Origin: an uncultured archaeon
GTDB taxonomy: Archaea; Nanobdellota; Nanobdellia; Pacearchaeales; GW2011-AR1
Reading direction: 5' to 3'
Length of the DNA stretch: 45,159 nucleotides
NCBI GenBank assembly: GCA_902385625.1
Contig: CABMGE010000023.1
Coordinates: forward strand, 1-45,159
Of this stretch, positions 7,732 through 14,900 are shown piece after piece. Position numbers and translations under genes: made by a program. The notes beneath the pieces were generated by a model, which ran no database searches, was not told where the DNA came from, and worked only from the letters and a program-made list of their open reading frames with translations. The first letter of the stretch is position 1; the number at the start of each line of letters is the position of its first letter.

Positions 7732-7764
7732 TTATTTTTGGCAAGTTCACCTTGACAAAAATAA
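7732..7764. repeat. Multi-hairpin intergenic element, copy 2 (divergent)
   Basis: The main hairpin has arms TTATTTTTGGCAAG and CTTGACAAAAATAA with loop TTCAC and the same internal G-A mismatch as other copies. Stem sequence differs from copy 1 but pairing is kept (GCAAG/CTTG in place of CTTAAG/CTTAAG). Weak pairing 5' of it (about 7703-7735) may be the remnant of the preceding hairpin. It lies upstream of the AbrB-like gene. Confidence 0.7.
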
Positions 7765-7811
7765 CTAACTTAACTAACCGAGCCACTTTGAGGCGAGGTT
7801 AAGATAAAAAA

Positions 7812-7973
7812 ATGGGTAAAAGAAAATTTGATGTAAAACTTAGAAAAGTAGGAAATTCTTATGTTGTAACAATTCCAAAAGATACAGTTGACAGGTTTAA
7901 TCTAAAAGAAGGAGATTACCTTGCAATCAATTTTGACTCAGATGAAATTAAACCTAGTAAGGAGTTAAAATGA
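7812..7973 (+). CDS. SpoVT/AbrB-type DNA-binding micro-protein
   Basis: A 53-residue protein starting MGKRKFDVKLRKVGNSYVVT. The K-V-G-N-S-Y-V-V-T-I-P-K-D core followed by L-K-E-G-D-Y-L is the classic swapped-hairpin AbrB/MazE fold, which binds DNA as a dimer. The TGA stop overlaps the next gene's ATG in an ATGA junction at 7970-7973, indicating translational coupling to the membrane protein. The palindromes 150-250 bases upstream are candidate binding sites. AbrB-like proteins are often antitoxins or global regulators, and neither role is proven here. Confidence 0.82.
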   Translation: MGKRKFDVKLRKVGNSYVVTIPKDTVDRFNLKEGDYLAINFDSDEIKPSKELK

Positions 7974-8251
7974 AAAAGATATTTGAAAGCAAACACTATA
8001 CCTCTGTGATGTACCTCCTAATACTTATGACAATTGTTGGAATAACCTTTAACTTTGCAAATATTACAGAGCATTCAAAAAGCCCAATAATCAAAACAAA
8101 ACTAACAGGCCAGGTTGTTTTAAATAATGCTCCTGCACCATATTCTGAAAAATCTTATGCAATTTATTACCTAATTTTAACAGGCGTGGGATCGCTTTTT
8201 TCACTAGTATTAGTAACATTTATATTGCCAAGAGTTAAACATCTAACTTAA
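7970..8251 (+). CDS. Two-helix membrane protein coupled to AbrB-like gene
   Basis: A 93-residue protein with hydrophobic segments around residues 13-31 and 66-86 and a short polar stretch between them. No motif is recognised. It overlaps the AbrB-like gene upstream (ATGA) and the MFS gene downstream (TAATG at 8249-8253), so the three form a tightly coupled operon. It may be an accessory subunit for the transporter or the target of regulation. Both ideas are inference. Confidence 0.72.
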   Translation: MKKIFESKHYTSVMYLLILMTIVGITFNFANITEHSKSPIIKTKLTGQVVLNNAPAPYSEKSYAIYYLILTGVGSLFSLVLVTFILPRVKHLT

Positions 8252-9591
8252 TGGAATCAAAAAAAGGGGAATCGGCAAATATAGAGGAATTAAAGGAAAA
8301 GTCTAGAAACTACAGTATAAAAGATGGACTTTTCTCTACAATAAAAGATTCTATACTTGGAAACTATATAACTCCTTTTGCAATTGCAATAAATTCTCCA
8401 GATTATATGATAGGTCTTCTTTCTTCAATACCAGGTTTACTTGGACCAATAAGCGAATGGAGAAGTTCAAGATTAATCGGAAAGCATACAAGGAAAAAAA
8501 TAATTTTAAAATCAGTATTTTTTGAGATACTTACATATATACCATTAACCTTAACAGCCCTGCTTTTTTATTATGGAATTATTACTAGTTTCCTGCCAAT
8601 GATTCTGTTAATTGCTTTTTCATTATATACTATCACTGCTAATGCAGGCTCTCCTGCATGGTTTTCTTTAATAGGAGACTTGGTTGATGAAGACAAAAGG
8701 GGAAGATGGTTTGGAAAAAGAACTGCAATATTTAGCGTAATAACAATATTTTCTGCACTAATCGGAGCAGCATTATTGGATTTTTTAAAATCAAAAGATT
8801 TAGCAATTTTCGGATTTGCACTATTATTCCTAATTGCAATGATTGCAAGAATATTTTCAAGATATTATCTTTCAAAGCATCACGAACCAGAAATAAAAAT
8901 AGAAAAAGATCATTATTTCAGCTTTGCAACTTTTATTAAAAAAGCTCCATTTAATAACTTTGGAAGATTTGCAATTTTTAGAGCATTATTAACAGGAGCC
9001 CAATATATCGCAGGATCTTTTTTTACAGTTTATATGTTAAAAGACTTGCATTTTAGTTATATAACTCTGATAATTGTCAATATTTCTGCTACTGTCTTTA
9101 CATTACTGTGTATAAACTGGTGGGGAAAATTCTCAGATAAATATGGAAACTACCAAGTTTTGAAAATAACAGTGATACTAATTGGGCTATGTCCAATAAC
9201 CTGGCTATTTAACAAAAATCCAATTTATTTAATACTTGTCCCACAATTACTAAGTGGAATTGGTTGGGGAGGATTTAATCTTGCAGCATCAAATTATATT
9301 TTTGATTGCGTAACTCCGCAAAAAAGAGGCCTTGCATTATCTTATGCAGACTTGTTAAATGGAATTGGAGTTTTTATCGGAGGATTGATTGGTGCAATTC
9401 TTGTTGTAACAATAAAAACAAACCTAATGAATGTATTACTTATAATATTTTTAATATCTGGAATTTGCAGACTAGCTGTAGGTTTTATAATGCTTCCAAG
9501 AATAAAAGAAGTAAAACAAAAAGAAAAGTTCCATGGAAGAGAAAAATTAAAAAGCATCTTAAAGGGAAAAATAGACCTATTTGATTTTTAA
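8251..9591 (+). CDS. Major facilitator superfamily transporter
   Basis: A 446-residue polytopic membrane protein with about 11-12 transmembrane helices in two halves. The loop between helices 2 and 3 is basic (S-S-R-L-I-G-K-H-T-R-K-K), as in MFS proteins, and R-G-R-W-F-G-K-R lies in a later cytosolic loop. The second half has G-K-F-S-D-K-Y-G-N, the repeated MFS loop motif, and L-L-S-G-I-G-W-G-G-F-N-L-A. The tail is basic. Substrate cannot be inferred; an efflux role is plausible. The start overlaps the previous stop by one base, making it the third gene of the AbrB operon. Confidence 0.88.
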   Translation: MESKKGESANIEELKEKSRNYSIKDGLFSTIKDSILGNYITPFAIAINSPDYMIGLLSSIPGLLGPISEWRSSRLIGKHTRKKIILKSVFFEILTYIPLTLTALLFYYGIITSFLPMILLIAFSLYTITANAGSPAWFSLIGDLVDEDKRGRWFGKRTAIFSVITIFSALIGAALLDFLKSKDLAIFGFALLFLIAMIARIFSRYYLSKHHEPEIKIEKDHYFSFATFIKKAPFNNFGRFAIFRALLTGAQYIAGSFFTVYMLKDLHFSYITLIIVNISATVFTLLCINWWGKFSDKYGNYQVLKITVILIGLCPITWLFNKNPIYLILVPQLLSGIGWGGFNLAASNYIFDCVTPQKRGLALSYADLLNGIGVFIGGLIGAILVVTIKTNLMNVLLIIFLISGICRLAVGFIMLPRIKEVKQKEKFHGREKLKSILKGKIDLFDF

Positions 9592-9650
9592 GTATCTATA
9601 GATTATAAAAGTAAAATTACTAAATAAACAAGCCCCAGAAGCTAGATTGA

Positions 9651-10337
9651 TTATTTCTCAGATATTTCCTTCATTACTTCTTTAGAATATTTTGCTGCCA
9701 AGTGCAAAGGTTCAGGTCTTTTATGTGGAAGATTTATCATCTTCTTGCATAATTCATAGCTGCTATTTACTGAAATTAAATCTCCAGGACTAATATACAT
9801 TGGATTGCTTCCTTCTTTACTCACGAGAATTTTTCCAACTTTTTTATTATGTTTTAAAATATCTTCACCCTTAATCTCACATTCCACAATAGAATTAGAA
9901 ACTCCAATAGTCGGAATTCCAACTGAAAGCCCAAAATGACTTGCAAGCCCGAGTCTTTGATGGCTTATTCCCTGACCTGGAACAAATAAAACATCAGGTT
10001 TTTCACTAAGTTTTTCAAAGGCAGAAATCATTGGCAAAAGCTCACGATAATTTCTAAATCCAGGAATATAAGGAAATTTAACTTTCTCAAAAACATAAGC
10101 CCGATCAATTATCTCATATTCCTTATTACAAACAATAATACAAGAAAGCATCTTGTTTCCAACAAAGGTATTGTCAATTGCACCAAACCGATCAGCGAGA
10201 GAAAAATCTATCTTATCATGAATCTCAAGCTCTTTAGATAATTTGATCTGTTCTTCACGAAGTTTATCAAGATCAATATTATATCTTTTGATAAGTTCAT
10301 TTATTTTAGACTCTTTTTTCTCTTTTTCTTCTTCCAT
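9651..10337 (-). CDS. Endonuclease V homologue with an altered active site
   Basis: A 228-residue protein of the endonuclease V (Nfi) family, enzymes that cut next to deoxyinosine or inosine. Conserved blocks are present: the strand ending A-I-D-N-T-F (D55), P-Y-I-P-G-F-R-N-Y-R-E (E99), G-I-S-H-Q-R-L-G-L-A-S-H-F-G and P-T-I-G-V. The block that reads V-D-G-H-G in classical enzymes reads V-P-G-Q-G here (P120, Q122), so one of three metal-binding acidic residues is missing. A 50-residue charged coiled N-terminus precedes the fold. ATG 10337 is preferred over GTG 10346. It may be inactive, or a binder or altered nuclease. Confidence 0.9.
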   Translation of the reverse strand: MEEEKEKKESKINELIKRYNIDLDKLREEQIKLSKELEIHDKIDFSLADRFGAIDNTFVGNKMLSCIIVCNKEYEIIDRAYVFEKVKFPYIPGFRNYRELLPMISAFEKLSEKPDVLFVPGQGISHQRLGLASHFGLSVGIPTIGVSNSIVECEIKGEDILKHNKKVGKILVSKEGSNPMYISPGDLISVNSSYELCKKMINLPHKRPEPLHLAAKYSKEVMKEISEK

Positions 10338-10457
10338 AAAAAACACCTAGGTATTCTAAACGAACTGGATTTAAAAAACCTTAGGATACTGAAAAAAAAT
10401 GAAGATTTTTGTTAACACGCAAAAATATTTAAACAGACAAAATCTAAAAAATATACA

Positions 10458-11144
10458 ATGTTCTCAAGGAAATGCTCTAAATGTAAGAATAAAGCAGACA
10501 AAAGTTATGATTTTTGTCCCTATTGTGGAAACAATCTTAATTCCAAAACAGATTCAGAAGACTATGGATTCCTAGGAAAAAATGACTTTATAGAAAAAGA
10601 AATGTTTCCGGGAATCGAAGATTCATTTATGGATAAAATGCTGAATAATGCATTTAAAATGGCTGAAAAAATACTGGAAAAACAAATGAAAGCACTTTCT
10701 GAAGAAATGATGGAAAAAGAGTCAAAACCAAAAATACAAAATAATATTCCAGGAAATGTAGATATTCAATTTTTTGTAAATGGGAAAAAAGTATTTCCCC
10801 AAATTCCAAATCAGGGAAACCAGGAAGTACAAGAGATAAAAAAACAAAAAATAAAAACAATTAAAATGAAAAATATTTCTGAAGAAAAAGCAGAAAAATT
10901 TTCTAAACTTCCAAAAAAAGAGCCCAGTTCAAAAGTGAGAAGACTTTCTGGAAAAATTATATATGAACTTGAAGTTCCTGGAGTAAAAAATATCGAAGAC
11001 GTACTTATTAATCAACTGGAAAATTCAATTGAAATAAAAGCACTTGGAAAAGATAAAGTTTATTTAAAAAATCTGAATGTAAATCTTCCGATTTTAAAAT
11101 ATAGTCTTGAAAAAGGAAGCCTGGTTCTAGAGTTACAAGCCTAA
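10458..11144 (+). CDS. Zinc-ribbon protein with C-terminal HSP20-like domain
   Basis: A 228-residue protein. Cysteines C6, C9, C20 and C23 form a rubredoxin-type zinc ribbon. Residues 40-90 are helical, acidic and Met/Lys-rich, and residues 95-150 look flexible. The end (about 160-228) reads as an alpha-crystallin/CS-type beta sandwich: G-K-I-I-Y-E-L-E-V-P-G-V-K, then I-E-I-K-A, then a final L-V-L-E-L. HSP20-like domains act as holdase chaperones or co-chaperone platforms. The combination with a zinc ribbon suggests a client- or nucleic-acid-linked co-chaperone (inference). It is divergent from the endonuclease V gene. Confidence 0.75.
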   Translation: MFSRKCSKCKNKADKSYDFCPYCGNNLNSKTDSEDYGFLGKNDFIEKEMFPGIEDSFMDKMLNNAFKMAEKILEKQMKALSEEMMEKESKPKIQNNIPGNVDIQFFVNGKKVFPQIPNQGNQEVQEIKKQKIKTIKMKNISEEKAEKFSKLPKKEPSSKVRRLSGKIIYELEVPGVKNIEDVLINQLENSIEIKALGKDKVYLKNLNVNLPILKYSLEKGSLVLELQA

Positions 11145-11222
11145 ATAAATTAAGAGTCTTGTAATTATTTATTTTTCTCTTTAGTTTAATGAATATAAAA
11201 TAGGATAAATCCAAAATTCAGA

Positions 11223-11376
11223 ATAAAAATGAGGCCGCCAAGTCCAGAGAATTTCAAATTCTCTGGCTCATTCAACTCTCTTAAATCGAGTTGAAGAATT
11301 TGAACTTTAATACTTCTTGAAATCCTAGAAGAATCATTTATATCACCTTCGGTGATATAAAAATGAGGCCGCCAAG
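11223..11376. repeat. 20-base direct repeat of the tRNA-Ile 3' end enclosing three hairpins
   Basis: A perfect 20-base direct repeat (11223-11242 and 11357-11376) includes the last 13 bases of tRNA-Ile, including the 3' acceptor strand. Between the copies lie three perfect hairpins: 11244-11266 (11-bp arms, CCAGAGAATTT), 11272-11295 (TTCAACTC / GAGTTGAA) and 11339-11359 (TATATCACC / GGTGATATA, loop TTC). The arrangement could be a tandem duplication or the scar of a tRNA-targeted integration. The last hairpin could also terminate the tRNA transcript. Confidence 0.7.
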
Positions 11377-11438
11377 ATTTGAACTTGGGACCTCCGCCTT
11401 ATCAGAGCGGTGCTATAACCAGGCTAAGCCACGGCCTC
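11364..11438 (-). tRNA. tRNA-Ile (GAT)
   Basis: Minus-strand 75-nt cloverleaf. The acceptor GAGGCCG pairs with CGGCCTC, the discriminator is A and CCA is not encoded. The anticodon stem CCGCT/GGCGG closes the seven-base loop CTGATAA, giving anticodon GAT. The T arm CCAAG-TTCAAAT-CTTGG is intact. There is no intron. Confidence 0.95.
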
Positions 11439-11578
11439 ATCATATAATTAGTTAAGAAAAAGCTTATTTAAAGGTTTTCTATTTTAAACAATAAACCATT
11501 ATTTCATCCTAAAATTCATTTAATTTGAATTACCTCAAAAACCATTAGGTTTTTAAATCAACTTTTTCTATAGAATTC

Positions 11579-12172
11579 ATGACAAAAGGAATGTATCATT
11601 ATTTAAGAGAAGCCTGGAAAAAACCAGACTCAATAAGGCTAAGAGAACTTATGGTCAAATGGAGATCTGAACAATCAGTTACTAAAGTTGATAAACCCAC
11701 AAGAGTCGACAGAGCAAGAACACTTGGATACAAAGCAAAGAAAGGTTTTGTAATTGCAAGAGTAAAAGTTCCAAGAGGCGGAAGACAAAGACACAGAACA
11801 AATAAAGGAAGAAGAACCTCAAAGCACACTATAAGAAAAGTAGTCCATATGAATTACAGATGGGTTGCAGAACAAAGAGCTCAAAAACACTTTCCAAATC
11901 TAGAAGTACTTAATTCTTACAATATTGGAGAAGATGGAAAATACTATTTTTTCGAAGTTATTTTAGTTGACTACACAAGGCCTGAAATTAAAAATGATAA
12001 AACTATGAACTGGATATGTAATAAAACAAACCAGAATAGAACATACAGAGGACTTACTTCTGCTGGAAAAAAATCAAGAGGACTTAGATCAAAATCACCT
12101 ACAAATAAAGCAAGACCTTCTGTAAGGAAAATGCATATAAGCAAAAAAAGAGACAGCAGATATCCTAATTAG
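11579..12172 (+). CDS. rpl15e: Large-subunit ribosomal protein L15e (eL15)
   Basis: A 197-residue, strongly basic protein matching archaeal/eukaryotic eL15 throughout. It opens with M-Y-H-Y-L-R-E-A-W. Next come R-A-R-T-L-G-Y-K-A-K-K-G-F and P-R-G-G-R-Q-R near residues 63-70. The Arg-rich G-L-T-S-A-G-K-K-S-R-G-L-R segment is near the C-terminus. eL15 binds 23S rRNA in the large subunit. Bacteria lack it, so it supports archaeal origin. The start ATG lies directly after an AT-rich leader. It is monocistronic, followed by a gene-free stretch full of hairpins. Confidence 0.97.
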   Translation: MTKGMYHYLREAWKKPDSIRLRELMVKWRSEQSVTKVDKPTRVDRARTLGYKAKKGFVIARVKVPRGGRQRHRTNKGRRTSKHTIRKVVHMNYRWVAEQRAQKHFPNLEVLNSYNIGEDGKYYFFEVILVDYTRPEIKNDKTMNWICNKTNQNRTYRGLTSAGKKSRGLRSKSPTNKARPSVRKMHISKKRDSRYPN

Positions 12173-12531
12173 TTAGTTTTAATTTTAATCTATTTCATAC
12201 AAATTAATTTTTGCTTCGCAAAAATAGCTTGAAAACCCAACAGAACAGTTAGTAATTCTTGTAAAGGAGTCTCGAAAATAATTATTAGATTTGGATTAAT
12301 TTAATTAAGACAAAGATAACAAATTTTACTAGTATATATTTTCTATAAAATATATACTATGAGTTAAATATCAAGACTCTTGATTTATAACTTATTTTTA
12401 TTTAACCCTCCTGATTATTAAGGGCGAAGGGGTAAAATTGTTTTTAGTTATAAAAACCTTAAAGGTTAATTGTATTAAGAGATACTGTTCTTAATAGAAA
12501 TACTTTTATACCCATTTTTTATGGTTAAATC
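12173..12531. other. Gene-free stretch with a series of hairpins
   Basis: No open frame worth reporting. Hairpins in order: 12207-12225 (ATTTTTGC / GCAAAAAT, loop TTC); 12331-12358 (AGTATATATTTT / AAAATATATACT, loop CTAT); about 12371-12383 (TCAAGA / TCTTGA); 12406-12424 (CCCT...AGGG around ATTATTA); about 12479-12496 (TAAGA...TCTTA). The first could terminate the L15e transcript. The 12331 palindrome may be an operator for the gene at 12532, and TATAC at about 12508-12512 may be part of its promoter. Confidence 0.55.
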
Positions 12532-13029
12532 ATGGAGTTATATTTACCTCCGAGAAAAATATCTGAATTTTTATCTTTAAATGGAGATCTTTTAAAAAGA
12601 CAGTATACATTCGACTCAAGTACTTCTGAAGGAAAAATTATAGAACATGTTGAAAGAGTTTCATATGAAATAATGAACTATTACAACCAAAGACATTTGG
12701 ATCTAACTGAAAACGGAAAAGTGATAAATAATATAAGAGGGGTTGCATTGGAAGTTTTAATTAATGCAAAAAAACATGGAATTTCTCCGTTTTGTCATGA
12801 ACTAATTATTAATAAAAAGGGAATATGCCAGGGTTTCCATGACAGTGGAGATTTTTACAAAAGAGAAGATATAAAACAAAAATTAGAAAATAGAATTCCA
12901 TTAAAAGAAATAAAAGAGGAAGAACTTGAAAAACCAAGTGGAAGAGGAATTCTTTATATTTATTTGATGGCAAATTCAATTGAAGTTGATACAAATCATG
13001 GATTTTTATGGACTGCTCATTCGAGATAA
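12532..13029 (+). CDS. GHKL/HATPase-like ATP-binding domain protein
   Basis: A 165-residue single-domain protein. The N-box-like helix V-A-L-E-V-L-I-N-A-K-K-H-G (residues 71-83, with E74, N78 and H82), the G1-like D-S-G (104-106) and the G2-like G-R-G-I (137-140) match the ATP-binding fold of histidine kinases, anti-sigma factors and Hsp90. There is no dimerisation/His-acceptor domain and no membrane segment, so it is closer in form to RsbW-like kinases. It stands alone ahead of DNA ligase with no visible response regulator or anti-anti-sigma partner. Its substrate is unknown. Confidence 0.75.
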   Translation: MELYLPPRKISEFLSLNGDLLKRQYTFDSSTSEGKIIEHVERVSYEIMNYYNQRHLDLTENGKVINNIRGVALEVLINAKKHGISPFCHELIINKKGICQGFHDSGDFYKREDIKQKLENRIPLKEIKEEELEKPSGRGILYIYLMANSIEVDTNHGFLWTAHSR

Positions 13030-13082
13030 CAACCTTTAATAAGATCTAAGAGTTTAATTATTCTAAGGGATAAAAAGAGAAA

Positions 13083-14792
13083 ATGTTATATAAAGAACTC
13101 TGTGAAATTTATGAAGAACTTGAAAAAAATCCTTCAAGACTTGCAAAAACAACAATTCTTTCAAATTTTTTAAAAAAGTTAAAACACGAAAAAAATAAAG
13201 AAATAATTTACTTAATTCAGGGAAAGGCATTTCCAGATTATTCTGAAAAAGAATTTGGAATTTCAGAGCAACTTTGCATTAAGGCATTGTCAAAAGCATC
13301 AGGCATATCTTCAAAGGAAATTGTAAATAAATGGAGAAAAATAGGAGATTTAGGAAAAGTAGCAGAAGAAGTAATGACTAAAAAAAAGCAAAATACTCTC
13401 TTTTCCCATAAATTAACAACTGAAAAGGTTCTGGATAATTTAAAAAAACTTCCAGAACTTATTGGAAAAGGAACAGTAGATAAAAAAATGTCTCTGATTT
13501 CCGAGCTGTTAACTTCTTCTTCAGGAATAGAAGCCAAATATATTATTAGAATTCTTCTAAGTGATTTAAGAATTGGTGTTGCATCAGGAACAATAAGAGA
13601 TGCTATTGTAGAGTCATGTCTGGAAAAAAATGAGGAAAACACCAAGGCAGTCCAGGAATCTTATGATAAAGCAAATGATCTTGCACTTGTCTTTGAAAAA
13701 GCCTGCAAAGGAATAGGATCTCTTAATGAAACTGAACTTATTCCAGGCCACCCGCTAAAAGTAATGCTTGCACTAAAAGCAGAATCAATACAAGATGGTT
13801 TTGAAAGAGTAGGAAAACCAGCAGTTTTTGAATATAAATATGATGGATTTAGAATGCTCATTAATAAAGATGAAAAAGGAAAAGTAAAAATATTTACAAG
13901 ACGACTAGATGAAGTAACAAAGCAGTTTCCAGATGTGGTAAAATACATTGAAGAAAATATTGATGCAAAAACTTTTATTTTAGACTCAGAAGCAGTAGGA
14001 TATGACCCAAAAACAAAAAGATACAAACCTTTCCAGGATATTTCCCAAAGAATAAGAAGAAAATATGATATTGAAAAACTTGAAAAAGAACTTCCAGTGG
14101 AAATAAATGTCTTTGATGTTCTATATTACAATGGAAAATCACTACTAAACGAACCATTTCAAAAAAGAACAGAATTGCTAAGAAAAATAATTAAAAATAA
14201 AAAATATCGTATACAATCATCCCATCAGTTGATAACTGATGATGAAAAAAAAGCAGAAGAATTCTATAAACAGGCATTAAAAGACAATCAAGAAGGAGTC
14301 ATGATAAAAAATCTGACAGCCCCATACAAGCCAGGAGCAAGAGTAGGCTATATGCTAAAATTAAAACCTGCTGAAAATGAGTTTGACCTTGTAATTACAG
14401 GAGCAGAATATGGGACTGGAAAAAGAGCAGGTACACTTTCCTCATTTACTCTTTCTTGCTATGACAAAGCAAATGATAAATTCCTTGAAATTGGAAAAGC
14501 TTCAACAGGCCTCAAAGAAAAAGAAGAAGAAGGTCTTTCATACACTGAACTTACAAATCTTTTAAAACATTTAATAACCCATGAAACAGGAAGAGAAGTT
14601 ATTGTAAAACCGAAAATAGTTGTAAGGATTATCTATCAAAACATACAAAGGTCTCCAACTTATGAATCAGGTTTTGCACTTCGTTTTCCAAGAATAACGC
14701 ATTTAAGGCCAGATAGAACTCCAAAAGATGTTGCAACCTTAAAAGAAGTCATTGAAGAGTATAAAAGAATGGAACTGAAGATTGAGTATTAA
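13083..14792 (+). CDS. lig: ATP-dependent DNA ligase
   Basis: A 569-residue archaeal-type replicative ligase that seals nicks using ATP. The adenylation motif E-Y-K-Y-D-G-F-R puts the nucleophile lysine at residue 252. Further nucleotidyltransferase motifs follow: F-I-L-D-S-E-A (III), E-G-V-M-I-K-N (IV) and Y-M-L-K-L-K (V). The N-terminal helical DNA-binding domain occupies about the first 220 residues, and an OB-fold domain ends the protein with F-A-L-R-F-P-R-I. Length is normal for the family. It starts at the ATG 53 bases after the GHKL gene, so co-transcription is possible. Confidence 0.97.
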   Translation: MLYKELCEIYEELEKNPSRLAKTTILSNFLKKLKHEKNKEIIYLIQGKAFPDYSEKEFGISEQLCIKALSKASGISSKEIVNKWRKIGDLGKVAEEVMTKKKQNTLFSHKLTTEKVLDNLKKLPELIGKGTVDKKMSLISELLTSSSGIEAKYIIRILLSDLRIGVASGTIRDAIVESCLEKNEENTKAVQESYDKANDLALVFEKACKGIGSLNETELIPGHPLKVMLALKAESIQDGFERVGKPAVFEYKYDGFRMLINKDEKGKVKIFTRRLDEVTKQFPDVVKYIEENIDAKTFILDSEAVGYDPKTKRYKPFQDISQRIRRKYDIEKLEKELPVEINVFDVLYYNGKSLLNEPFQKRTELLRKIIKNKKYRIQSSHQLITDDEKKAEEFYKQALKDNQEGVMIKNLTAPYKPGARVGYMLKLKPAENEFDLVITGAEYGTGKRAGTLSSFTLSCYDKANDKFLEIGKASTGLKEKEEEGLSYTELTNLLKHLITHETGREVIVKPKIVVRIIYQNIQRSPTYESGFALRFPRITHLRPDRTPKDVATLKEVIEEYKRMELKIEY

Positions 14793-14900
14793 GTTTTAGA
14801 CCCATACGAATTTGAGTTTTATGTATAAACCATTTTATTCGAAATTTACTTTGAAATGGAATTTAGTAAAGTTTAAAACACTAATTTTGATACTGATTCT

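Noticed and set aside
7027-7973. RelE-like protein plus AbrB-like protein as a toxin-antitoxin pair
   Set aside because: They are 353 bases apart with a repeat element between, in the wrong order for coupling, and the RelE-like protein is membrane-anchored.
9342-9557. Antisense open frames within the MFS, ligase, MCM, FtsZ and surface genes
   Set aside because: They shadow strongly supported genes in other frames, have no ribosome-binding site or family likeness, and arise from AT-rich codon use.
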